Source: Zantedeschia hybrid cultivar (taxonomy: Eukaryota; Streptophyta; Magnoliopsida; Alismatales; Araceae). Taken from it: DNA of 64,000 nucleotides. The notes below the pieces were generated by a model. It was not told the origin of the DNA. It made no database searches and saw nothing but the letters and a program-made list of their open reading frames with translations. Shown piece after piece: positions 11,434-23,100 of this stretch; the stretch's first letter is position 1; each line of letters begins with the position of its first letter. Position numbers and translations under genes: made by a program. The stretch covers positions 40,041,980 to 40,105,979 of the forward strand of contig JARZZO010000004.1 of the NCBI GenBank assembly GCA_030544215.1, given 5' to 3'.

Positions 11434-11749
11434 GCTACAGAAGCTCGTAGCAGTGTACCATTCGAGATGGGTATATGATGGACGAATGTTAATCTATCTT
11501 TTAGAATGCAATTTTTTGTGATTGTATGTATATAGTTTGCAAGTACTCATGTGTAAACCGCCCAATCTCCCCCACCCAAAAAAAATAGTGTCATGACTCT
11601 AACTGTGACTAATTCTTATGATGCTTTAATGATAGCATATACCAATGAGATAACAGAGAATGCATATTGTGTGCGTGAATATATATCCTCTTAATCTGGT
11701 TTTTTGTTGTGGTAACAAAATATACTAATTCTCTCTAGAAGGTTTTTAC

Positions 11750-14300
11750 CTCTTTGTCAAGTATATATCATTGACATCATGAATATGAGCAGCTTAAACT
11801 ATATGTCATATATCATCCTAAAGACTTAAGCAGTTCCTGACGATAGTATGTGAGCATACTAAAGACCATATGCCACTCCTAGAAACTTTTTGTCACTCTA
11901 AATAAGTATATATCACTCCTATGTACTGTCCATCATTCCAGTTTGAGGACAGTATGTGAGAATAGAAACTTTTTACATTCCTACCTTGCATATAACATTC
12001 TCAGGACATATATATCATTCCTAAACATTGTAATCTAAGACCAAGCCATATATAAGCAACTTAAAGTATATGTCATTCCTAGGAAACATATATGCTCTAT
12101 AACTCTTATATATCATCCAGAAGACTTCCAAACTACAAGTTGTTCCCGAAGTCAAATGGAGGACCATATAACATTCTAAGAAACTATATGACACTCTTAA
12201 TAAGTATATATCACTCTTGTGTTATTTATATCATTCCAGTTTGAGGACGGTATGCGAGCAACTGAAACATTTTTCACTCCTACCCAACATATATCACTCC
12301 AAGGAAGTATATATCACTTGTAGCATGTATATGAGCAAATTAAACTATATGTCATTCCTAGGACACATATGTACTCTGTAACTCCTATATATCATCCCAA
12401 AGACTTCCAAACTACAAGATGTTCCTGATGAAGTCAAGTGAAAGACCATATGCCCTTCTAACAAACTATATGACACTCCGAATTATTATATATCACTCCT
12501 GTGTTCTTTATATCATTCCAGTATGAGGACGGTATGTCATTAACCGAAACTCTTTTCATTCCTACTCAACATATATCACTCCCAAGTAGTATATATCATT
12601 TGTAGCATTTATATGAGCAACTTAAACTATACGTGATTCCTAAGATGCATATGTGCTCTATAACTCTTATATATCATTCCAAAGACCTCCAAACTACAAG
12701 TTGTTTCTAAGGTCAAATGGAGGACCATATGCCATTCTAAGAAACTATATAACACTATGAATGAGTATATATCATTCATGTGCTCTTAATATCATTCTAG
12801 TCTTTGGACGGTATGTCACTAACCGAAACCTTTTTCATTCCTACCGAACATATATCACTCTCAGTAAGTAAATATCACTTGTAGCATGTGTATGAGCAAC
12901 TTAAAATATGTGTCATTCTTAGGACACATATGTGCTCTTTAACTCTTATATATCATCCCAATGCTTCCAAACTACAAGTTGTTCCTGATGTCAAATGGAG
13001 GACCATATGTCATTCTAACAAACTATATGACACTCCAAATTAGTATATATCACTCCTATGTTCTTTATATCATTTCAGACTGAGGACGGTATGTGATTAA
13101 CTGAAACTTGTTTCATTCCTACCAAACATATATCACTCTCAGGTAGTATATATCACATGTAGCATTTATATGAGCAACTTAACTATATGTCATTCCTAGG
13201 ATGCATATGTACTCTACAACTCTTATATATCATCCCAAGGGCTTCCAAACTACAAGCTGTTCCTGATGTCAAATGGAGGACCGTATGCCATTCTAACAAA
13301 CTATATGACACTCCGAATTAGAATTTATTACTCCTATGTTCTTTATATCATTCCAGACTGAGGACGGTATGTCATTAACCGAAACATTTTTCATTCCTAC
13401 CAAACATATATCACTCACAGGTGGTATATATCACTTGTAGCATTTATATGAGCAACTTAACTATATGTCATTCCTAGGATGCATATGTGCTCTACAACTC
13501 TTATATATCATTCCAAAGGCTTCCAAACTACAAGCTGTTCCTGATGTCAAATGGAGGATCATATGCCATTCTAACAAACTATATGACACTCCAAACTAGT
13601 ATATATCACTCCTATGTTCTGTATATCATTCCAGACTGAGGACGATATATCATTAACTGAAACTTTTTTCATTCCTACTGAACATATATCATTCCCAGAT
13701 AGTTTATATCACTTGTAGCATTTATATGAGCAACTTAACTATATTTCATTCCTAGGATGCATATGTGCTCTACAACTCTTATATATCATCCCAAAAGCTT
13801 CCAAACTACAAGTTGTTCCTGATGTCCAATGGAGGACCATATGCCATTCTAACAAACTATATGACACTCTGAACTAATATATATCACTCCTATATTCTTT
13901 GTATCATTCCAGACTGAGGACGGTATGTCATTAACCGAAACTTTTTTCATTCCTACCGAACATATATCACTCCCAGGTAGTATATATCACTTGTAGCATT
14001 TATATGAGCAACTTAACTATATGTCATTCCTAGGATGCATAGGTGCTCTGTAACTCTTATATATCATTCCGAAGGCTTTCAAACTACAAGTTGTTCCTGA
14101 TGTCAAATGGAGTACCATATGCCATTTTAACAAACTATATGACACTCCGAATTAGTATATATCACTCCTATGTTCTTTATATCATTCCAGACTGAAGACC
14201 ATATGTGATTAACTGAAACTTTTTTCATTCCTACCGATCATATATCACTCCCAGGTAGTATATATTACCATTGACAGAGTATATGTCATTCTTATTGCCT
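11750..14300. repeat. AT-rich tandem array, 278-bp unit, about nine copies
   Basis: The landmark gaggacggtatg (or a variant) recurs at 11945, 12243, 12525, 12804, 13082, 13360, 13638, 13916 and 14194. Spacings are 298, 282, 279 and then five times 278 bp. Each unit also contains tatgagcaacttaa, cttccaaactacaag, ttcctgatgtcaaatgg and several atatatcactcc-like submotifs about 20-30 bp apart, so the unit itself looks built from a shorter repeat. No coding frame spans it. Confidence 0.9.
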
Positions 14301-14610
14301 ATTTATCCTTTGGACAGGATATTTACCACACGTATAAACCATATATCTTCTGAAATTGATTTTTTGCTGTGAAAACAGAAGTATATATCATCCTTAAAAA
14401 ATATTTATCATCTTAAACAGCTATATGTCCTCTTGGACTTTTTTTTTTTGGCGCAAAGATAGATAACCAACATGCCATGTAGGTGCTCTGGTGATCATAG
14501 AACTTGGCATCGTTTACATAATCAAATTTGAAATACTCCATTCACACTCAAAGTTTGAAAATTCTATACTGTCCATTCACAAATTAAAAAATGATATTCC
14601 ATCATGTACA

Positions 14611-14780
14611 TAGTACAAACAAATATTTCATCCACACTAAGAATTTTCAAATTTCTTCAAAGTTTGTATTGCATCCACAACTTAAAGAGCTAAAAAGTAT
14701 ATAGTACAAGCAAATATTCCATCCACACTGAGAATTTAAAATTTCTACAAAGTTTGTATTGCATCCACAACTCAAAGAGC
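14611..14780. repeat. ~91-bp tandem duplication
   Basis: Copies at 14611-14690 and 14702-14780 share tagtacaa(a/g)caaatatt, catccacact(a/g)agaattt and aagtttgtattgcatccac with a few changes. Confidence 0.8.
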
Positions 14781-14823
14781 GATTTTTTTTTTTACAAATA
14801 CATTGATTCGGTTCACATCGACT

Positions 14824-15066
14824 TCACAAAATCACAAAATCAGCAGTGACTCGGCCCAACATCTGTACTTTTGACTTCATGAACTCTATAGCTACAAGTG
14901 ATTTATAACGTTGTAAATCATTTTCATTGAAATCCCAAGACAGACTCTCTTTTTTTCTTGTCAAGTACTCGATATATTTAACACAATATAGTGCACAATT
15001 TAAGCTTTCCTCGAGCTTTGAGGGTGAGTCCTTGTTAAAATATAGATCCCAAGAGCTGAAGTCCAC
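14824..15066 (-). pseudogene. Ulp1-like (C48) protease C-terminal fragment
   Basis: The minus-strand frame contains NCALYCVKYIEYL, corresponding to the catalytic-Cys block DCGxxVxKY of Ulp1-like proteases (Asp-Cys-Gly here Asn-Cys-Ala). It is followed by FNENDLQRYKSLVAIEFMKSK, the family's usual terminal helix. Only this C-terminal piece is recognisable. It points in the opposite direction to the N-terminal-type piece at 10004-11433, across the 278-bp array. Confidence 0.6.
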
Positions 15067-15369
15067 AACAAAAAGAGAGATGACACTACCAACATAATAA
15101 TTGTGTAGTAGTTAATAGCAAGAACGAAGGTAAATATGTGGTTACCTATACATGATAAGCTTATTGTATGAAATATGTTCATGAGAAATTTGACAAGAGC
15201 TCAGAAGATGATAGTCAAGAATTTGGTGGATGTAATAAATGTGGGCATTATAATACACGGTTGGACTTGATAATTTTGATACAAAGATATAACTATAATA
15301 TATGAATGTAAATTGATTAAAGAGGAGATACGCGTTTTCACTAAGACATACGTAGGTCAATTTCATACT

Positions 15370-16900
15370 TCTTTACCCAACAAAAGTGAATATCCCCACA
15401 TACTGTTTGTAGCACCAATAATTATATAATCTTCTATTTTTTGAGATTAAATAGTTATTCTGTTATTTTGTAAAGCAGTTAAGAGTAATATACAGGAAAG
15501 ATTGTATTTTTGCATTGTACAAGAACTAAACAATGGGGCTCAACAGAAATGAATTTTTTTGGCATCTTTGATTTTCATATAACAAGCAATAGCCTTACTG
15601 GAAAGCACATGTACGCATATAATCTATGCTATACTAATAAAACAGAGTTTCTAGTCCAATTGATGTGGCATTCTCATATTCTTTTTCGCCAAAAAAATAT
15701 TAAACAATTCTTATGAGAAGTTATTAATGGCATTAATCTTATTATGATTATTTCATCCCCTTATTATCCCCACCCATTGCAAACTAAACTCATTAATGGT
15801 CATAATTCTTATTCCTGTCCATTTTAAAATAACTCATTAATAGTTATAACTCTCTCTCTCTCTCACCTCCACCCATTTCAAAATAACTCATTAATGGCTC
15901 TCTCTCTCTCTCTTAGGGGCAAACGCAAGGGAGCGAGGGGGCCATGGGCCCCCTAAAATTGAGGAATTTATTTAGTAATAAAAATATTAATTTATTTATA
16001 TTATAATAAAAATTTTATAAAAAATAAAAAAATTTAAAATTATATTAATATTAAATACAAAATTTTATTATTCCTAAATATTTGTCTTACTCTATTTTAT
16101 TTAACTTATCTTATAAATTTATTTAACTCATATGTTATATAATTTTTGTCGTATATTATTTATATTTATTATTTATTATGTTAATTCTTATATGTTAATA
16201 ATTGCCATATCATATAATATTTAATATGTATAATCACATATAAAATATTTTAGTTATAATATAAAATATATTAATATTTTTATGTATATTAATATAACAG
16301 TAAGTCACTTGACAGAGAAGACCGCTCAAAACCCTAAAGTTAGAAGAATATCTTATGTACCTGTACTTGATGTCAGCCTCCATCAACACAATATCCTTTA
16401 CGAATGATTTGTTTTTGAATAATAACATTGTTAAAGTTTTTATTGTATGAAAATACTATAGTCTTCCATTGTGTTCAAATAGTATTTTACCTAATTTACA
16501 CGTTGTTATGATTTCGTCGTATTCCTCGTACAAAATTATGTTTATATGTACTGCATGTTACTATTTTTTTCAACATTATTTTCGATCTCCTGAGATATCT
16601 TCATTAAACTCACCTAGCAAGTACTACAGTTTAGCATGCGAGCGAAATGTCTTCATATTAGAGTCCTTATTAAACGAAATTAAAAGTTTAATATTTCTCA
16701 TGTAAAATTATTTTATATTTGATTATTTGCTTAAAATTAATGATTTATCAAGATGAAATTATTTAAATCAATATGATATTTTTATTTTAACATAAAATTC
16801 AATATTTTTTATATAATTTCACATAAATACCGTGCATTGCATGAGTTTGGAACTAGTATGTATATAAAACGCGCATTCAATTACCATGTGTAGATGACAA
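15370..16900. other. AT-rich DNA without a recognisable gene
   Basis: There are short CT runs (15850-15870, 15901-15914) and a duplicated aactcattaatgg segment (about 15784-15900). A GC-rich motif (agggggccatgggcccccta, 15936-15955) could be the end of an unidentified transposon. The rest is long A/T runs. Small open frames here show no family resemblance. Confidence 0.4.
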
Positions 16901-17216
16901 GATTTAGGACAGAAAATTTTACAAAAGTAGCAAGAATGACAGCAATATTAAGGATATTGCCTTTTTAATAATAAAGGGAAAATGAAAGGTCTTTTGGCTG
17001 TCTAATTCAGCAGGGAGTGGAGTGCTAATGGAAAGTTCCAAAAGAAAATAGTATTAGCATTTAGATTTAGCTGCGGCGGCATCCACCCTCAAGCCCACAC
17101 ATTGCCAGCTCGCTCTCTCTATCTCTCTCTCTCTACCCTGAGAACAAGAAGAGCAACAGTAACCAGAAGCGCAAGCTCCCTCTGTGTGCGCGAGCGTGCG
17201 TGACAACGGAACCAAA

Positions 17217-17230
17217 GTATATATATAAGA
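17217..17230 (+). promoter_or_regulatory. TATA box of the host gene (probable)
   Basis: GTATATATATAAGA lies about 1.1 kb before the start codon and at the head of a GC-richer, CT/GA-rich leader typical of plant 5' UTRs. An alternative start in the CT-rich stretch at 17090-17145 is possible. Confidence 0.5.
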
Positions 17231-17244
17231 GCAAGAGCAGGAAG

Positions 17245-17271
17245 AATCCGAGCGGGCTGAGAGGATCTAGA

Positions 17272-17304
<33 letters not shown>

Positions 17305-18339
17305 ATTTAATTATCCATCGTCCTCTATCAGTGCCAGTGGTTTCCTGGTGGTTTGTTCTTCTCCCCTTAACCTGCCTGCCTGGGTAGCCTCCACTGGAGC
17401 AAGCAGTTGGTTGGGAGCCTCGCTTCTTTGATCGAGGAGGCGGATCTTGTCTCCAAATTCTCCGCTTTCTGTCCCCGCAAAGACGAAGGTCTCGCCTTTG
17501 CTTCACCCCACCTTTCCCCCACAACGGCAAAAGCTTCCCTTCGCTTAAGGAGGCGTCTTTTGATCTGGGTCTCTGCGAGGGTGCCCCCTCACTCCCATCT
17601 CCGCTTTGGCAGTCTCTGATCTGCGCGTGCGAGCGCCAGGCGGGAGCCTTTTAGGGTTTGGCGATCGTGGGTCGGGGAGGATTGCTGGCCTGGTGACCTG
17701 CTGGGCATGGGCGGCTCTGGGGTCGATCTCGCCTTTGCCTGCAGGGTTGGGTTGTGTTCTTGAGGGCTTCCTTCCCCGTGGTGAACAGGATTCTGCTCTG
17801 GGCTGAGAGATGGTAGTGGCGCCCCCGTTCTGGTCATGGAGGAGGACTGTACTTTAAAATCTATGTGGGATTCTGCCCAATTCTGGTGGTGGAGCGGTCG
17901 ACGCCGCCACGGATGACTGCCTTCCCCGGATGAGTGGAGACGGTGCTGGGACTTTTCTGGGGAAGAGGAAGTGGACATTTTGTTCTCGTCTGCTGGTACA
18001 GGGCAAAGAGACTTGCTGATTAGAACAATATTCCTGGGCTTGCTGATTAGAACAATATTCCTGGGTCTCATATAACACAAGTTGTTGGGTCTTTTGCAAC
18101 TCCTTTTGAATGCTTGATTTCTTTCAGTTCTGGATTCGGTTTCGAGCTCCGAGTTTTGCTCAGTCAGCGAGGGTTCTTAGGCAGTGTGTGTGTTGTCGGA
18201 TGGTAATGGTGCAGTTCTGAAGCTTGAAATGAGTTTAAGGACATGGTGAATGGACTGGAGCACCGTTCTGGGTCCGTTCCCTCACTGGAGCAGCTGTATT
18301 GGAAATTAGTGTGCGTCGCCAATCGGGGTTTAGCTTGCA
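17245..18339 (+). other. 5' untranslated leader of the host gene (probable)
   Basis: A GC-rich leader between the TATA box and the ATG contains a (GA)n tract and several short upstream reading frames, which could reduce translation. Many plant genes carry a leader intron, but I could not settle a donor/acceptor pair. A short direct repeat (ttgctgattagaacaatattcctggg) occurs twice near 18013-18065. Confidence 0.45.
17275..17302. repeat. (GA)n microsatellite in 5' leader
   Basis: Uninterrupted GA repeat of about 14 units. Confidence 0.9.
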
Positions 18340-18417
18340 ATGTCTCGCTGCTTCCCATTTCCGCCACCAGGATATGAAAAGAAGCCTCAGAGTGACCATG
18401 TAGAATTACCTATAAAG
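18340..18417 (+). CDS. host gene exon 1 (codons 1-26)
   Basis: Contains the ATG and 26 codons, ending in Lys (AAG) before donor GTTAGT. It is too short for ordinary ORF searches. It is supported by the family-typical start and by exact phase with exon 2. Confidence 0.85.
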
Positions 18418-19497
18418 GTTAGTTGCTGATATATCCATTATCTGCCATCCCGCCATGTTGCTTGCATCCTTTGAACCCTTTGGCTGTTAGGTTTGTTTGT
18501 CATTGCATGTGTACTTGGGAGATCTGTAACTGACGACCACCTGATCTAAATGATGGGCTGTGTTTTCCATTCTTAAAAAGTTTATAAGATTCATTTCTGT
18601 GTGAATTCAGATAGCTCTAAAAAATGTTGAAGCATATTTGTTATTGGAGGGCATTGGGGAAAAAAATTCTAGACACTGGAAGTTTATGAACTTTCAATTC
18701 ACCACAGGCCAAAACATCTTGGCTGGTGCATTTTTATATTTATTGCTAACAGATGGCTATGGTTGTCAGCCAGGGGTTCATATTCATCTGAATTGAGTAA
18801 ACATGCAGCAACACAAGGGATGTAACCTCTTTGTCTAAAATTGTCCCATGTATGCATCTTATAAGTGTTTTATCTTAAAGAACAAAGTGGAAGTTATTCA
18901 GTTGGAATCTAAATGTGAAAGGAAAATAACATATAAATCATGAAAATGTTAATGAATCAATGCAACCTAAACTGTTCACTGAACAGTGTCTTCTACATAT
19001 GAATCATGAAAATGAAAGTGAATCAGTACAATCTAAACTGTTCACTGAACCAAGGTGTGCGGATTGACACAGCGGATCGGCCGATCCGATTGGATTTTGG
19101 CCAAACCGATCCAATCCCGTGGCCCTATCCTCTGTTCCGAGATCGGGATCAGATGGATCGGGCAGGATCGGGCCGGATCGGCTGATCTTGGGATCGTATC
19201 GTACCGGATCAGTTGATTTGGCCAACAACCTCCCAACGACTAGCCAGGGGATTGGGGGGCCTATAGAAACCCTCCAAGCCCATCTCCCATCCTCACCAAT
19301 CTAACTTCTAACTCTCTCTACTCTTATAAATTCTCCCTCTTTATTCCTATTTCTAACTCTCTCTCTCTCTCTCTCTTTAAAATTCTCCTCTTTCTATTCT
19401 CATTTTTCGCATTCTATTTTAAGTTTCATCACTCTCATTATCTCTCTTTCTCTCGATTCTTATAAATTCTCCCTCTTTTTTCCATTCTTAAGTTTCT

Positions 19498-19533
<36 letters not shown>

Positions 19534-20132
19534 ATAAAATTCACCTCTTTATCACTGCTTGGTGGTTCAAAGCTGCAGGTACTTAAATATCACTCAGGAG
19601 GAGCCTCCTTTAGTGAACCATATGTTGGAAGGGTGGGGTAATTTATGTCCTACCTTATCTGAGAGGGAACTATGGTCTGTAATTCTTCTAGCATTCTGTG
19701 GGGGGTTTGGACTGAAAGGAATTACAGAAGGTTTAGAGATGAGTATAATAGCATCCATAATATCATGAGGAACGTTCTTAAATGGGTCTCTGAATGGAGA
19801 AGAGCTGCAAGGATAGAAGTAGATATGAGATTCTCTCATCTTATGTTTAGTTTGCAGCAGTGGCTTAAGATGAATGGCTGATTTTGTAATTTTGTTAGCT
19901 CTTCTGTAATAATATCTTATCAACTTGGGTGAGTATCTTTGGAGTGGGGGACTTTTCATGATTGTAAGGGGTTTTTGTGTGAGTTGAGAGCTTTTGTATT
20001 GCTCTCTATTGTACTGTTTGCATTTATTTTCAATAAATTTGTGGCCTATTTGGTCACCTTCCAAAAAAAAAATTCACCTCTTTCTATTCTCATTAATTTC
20101 ATTCCATTTTTGAGTTTCTGTCACTTTCATTA

Positions 20133-20167
<35 letters not shown>

Positions 20168-23100
20168 GTCTTTTTTGAGTTTTCTCTCTATAGTTTAAAC
20201 TTTAAACTCTCTTCCCTCTCTCTAGCTCTCTAAGCTAGCTTTGTGAAGTGGCACTCTACATGACAATGATTGGATGGATTCTTTAAGGTAAGTTGTCTTT
20301 CTATAACACACACACATTCTCTCTCTAACATCCTTATCTCTCTAAAATTTTTCCTTTCTTGCTTTTTGTTTTTTTCTCTTAGATAAATTACTATTAATAG
20401 TCCTCAAAAGTAAATAAAATGAACATGTTTATCAGGTTGTAATTTAGAATAAATTGAGAAATGTACATGACTCCTTTATTTTTTTATATTGATGATTATC
20501 TAGTTCTAAATACAAGTGACAATAAGAGTCATTCAATCGTATATATTTATTTAATTTTTTTTCAATGATGGAAATCTATACTTCCTTTGATGCTAACACC
20601 ACATTCTCATAGTACAACATTATATCGAAATATTTATCAATGTATGAACGGGTCAAATAAGAATGTGGTGTTAGCACTAAACGGAGGTATGCAATTATGT
20701 CATTGACAAAAAATTTCAATAAATGTAAATGGTTGAAGGACCTCCTAATTGTCATTTATATACAGAATCAAATAATCATCAATAAAAAAAAGAATAGTAC
20801 ACATTTCTTAATTTATTTCTAAATTACAATATGATAATTATTTTATTTTATTTATTGTTGAGAACTGATAATACTAATGCATTGAAGAGGGAAAAAGGAA
20901 GTAGGATGGATAAATTTTGGAGATGAAACATAGAGAGAGAATGTGCGTTATAGAGAGACCACTTACTAAAGAAACAAGATAGATAGAGTTGACTTAGACA
21001 ACAAGCTAGAAATTAAGGTAAATATGAAATTTTGATTTTTCATATATTTTTAAAATTTTTAGGTTTTTTTTTTTTGGAATGAATAAGTGAGAAGTGGGAT
21101 CAAACCGGATTGGTCTGGGATTGGATTGGATCAGCCGACCCGATCAATCTGGATCGGGTTGATTTGTGCCTGATCGCCGATCCTTCCTTCCTTGCACTGA
21201 ACATTGTGATGCAGGACAACTAACAGATTCACTAGTGGTGGTAGGAATCAACAACAAACAATATAATATTAGATAGAAGCAGTCTAGTTGCACAATTATT
21301 GAGTTAGATAACCACGCCAACAACATAAGTAGCTGAGTAACCGTCTCTCGTGATGAGAAAACGTGGGACTGTTTGGTAGTTGAAGAACTACTACAAGTCT
21401 AGTAAATTAGATCCACCCAAAGTCTTATTGGAACTTGGGATCGGTATAACTCGTTTACAACCAACAATGATGATGAATCATGGGCTAAGTACCTTATCTC
21501 ACGAATCGGTGGCAGATGAAAGCAAATACGTGATAAGCAAAATTGTAGTGAGAGGGCTAGCGTGTACCTCCACGCTAATGCATGGGAGAAGATCACCTGG
21601 TGCTCGTGTACCACCCTCAAAAATATAATAAATAATGGCCTACTCCTCGTAGGGAGGTAAAAGGCTACAATAAAAATAATAAAATAGTTCGGGGTGGTAA
21701 TCACAGCAGTTGACGGGTCACTGGCAGTGCGTACGTCGCTGAAAAAAGTGCCTCGGGAAGCACACTGCAAAATCAATGTGCCGAGATGTTAGTACGCAGA
21801 TCGAGGCGGCTGACGCGGGCCTTGAGATGCGTGACCGTGGGCCCTTGGTATGCGTATAAAAGTGGCACGCAAAATCAGGCAAGCCGGGGATGTAGCGTGC
21901 TGGATCTGGTTGGCCTCGCTGACATGAATCCAACGACCCGAACGGTGTGCGAATCGGAGATCGGAGTCCGGACGAGCTCGGATTAAGGGCGGTGTGCTAA
22001 CGGCTCCAGTTGCACCTCCCGGCACCCAACAACATACCTGAATGGCACCCTGGCTCGGACCTGGTCGCACCTTGGCTCGACCAGGTAGTAGGTGGTTCAG
22101 TCCACGTTAAATGTTGCTCGGACCTTGTTAATGTGGCTCAGACTAGAGTTGAACGTGGCTCGGACCCATGCACTAGGGCTCGGACTAGACCGGGTCAAAC
22201 CTAAATGGCCGAACCCTTTCTTCCCCTCTTACTATTCCTCTTCCTTCTCCTTTTTTCACACGAACAGACTCGGGGGGGGGGGGGGGGGGGAGGGGGGAAG
22301 GCGGGGCACTAAGGTGGTGGGGGCGGGCGGCGACAGTCGGCGTCGGTGGGAGACAGTGAGGTCGCCAGCAACGGCGGGGTCTGACAGCAGCTGCAACGGC
22401 TGTCGGAAACTGGTGACGGTGGCAATGGCGGAGGTTCCGGAGGGCGGCGGGAGCCGGCGACGACGACCGCGGTGGAAGGGGGCGTCGGCGATGGCACTGG
22501 CTCCGCTATTATGCACCGTCCTCTTCTTCCTCCTCTTCTTCTTTTCTGTTGATGCAGAGACACGAACTGAGGGAAAGAAGAGAGGGGGTTTAAGGGCACG
22601 AAGGTGGTGAGGGTGGTCGGCTCTGGCGGGCGGCGCCAGTGGGAGACGGTGACGTCACCAACAGTAGCGGGGTCCGACGGCAGCGATAGCTGTTGCGGGG
22701 CTATCGGAAGCCGACGACGGTAGCTATGGCGGAGGTTCCGGAGGGCGGCAACAATGACAGGTGTCGGCGACGACGGCCGCGCTGGAAGGGGGCGACAACA
22801 CCGGCGATGGCATTGGCTCTGACTATTCTGCACTGTCCTCTTCTTCTTTTTTGTTGTTGCAGAGACACGAACCGAGGGAAAGAAGAGAGGGGGTTTAGGG
22901 GGGGAAAGAGGTAGCGGCGGAGTTCCTGTCCGGTGTCGCACCGGAGCAGGGGGAAGTTCCTCGGCGTCGCACCATGGACGAGAGAAGGGGGGGTCTCCGT
23001 CGCAGAGAACCAGACTCAGGAATCTTAGGTAATTTTTTTTTCTTCAACGATCATCTCCTCTTAATTTATAAAATAAAGGCACATATATAGACTCAATTTT

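Larger units (their letters stand above)
19051..21194. mobile_element. hAT-like foldback element with 8-bp target duplication
   Basis: The element starts CAAGG and ends CCTTG and is flanked by identical 8-mers CACTGAAC (19043-19050, 21195-21202), the duplication length made by hAT transposases. Subterminal DNA at both ends is dense in gatcgg/ccgatc motifs (19070-19215, 21095-21182). The middle forms a 330-bp inverted repeat, and a LINE fragment is nested inside. There is no transposase coding, so it is non-autonomous. The short terminal repeat leaves the exact superfamily somewhat uncertain. Confidence 0.75.

Noticed and set aside
17589..18099. 163- and 81-codon minus-strand frames in the gene leader
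   Set aside because: Low-complexity composition, repeat-driven (a duplicated ttgctgattagaacaata segment), and no recognisable domain.
22256..22941. Large proline/serine/arginine-rich open frames on both strands
   Set aside because: They arise from a GC-rich tandem duplication with biased codons; frames exist on both strands with no family resemblance.
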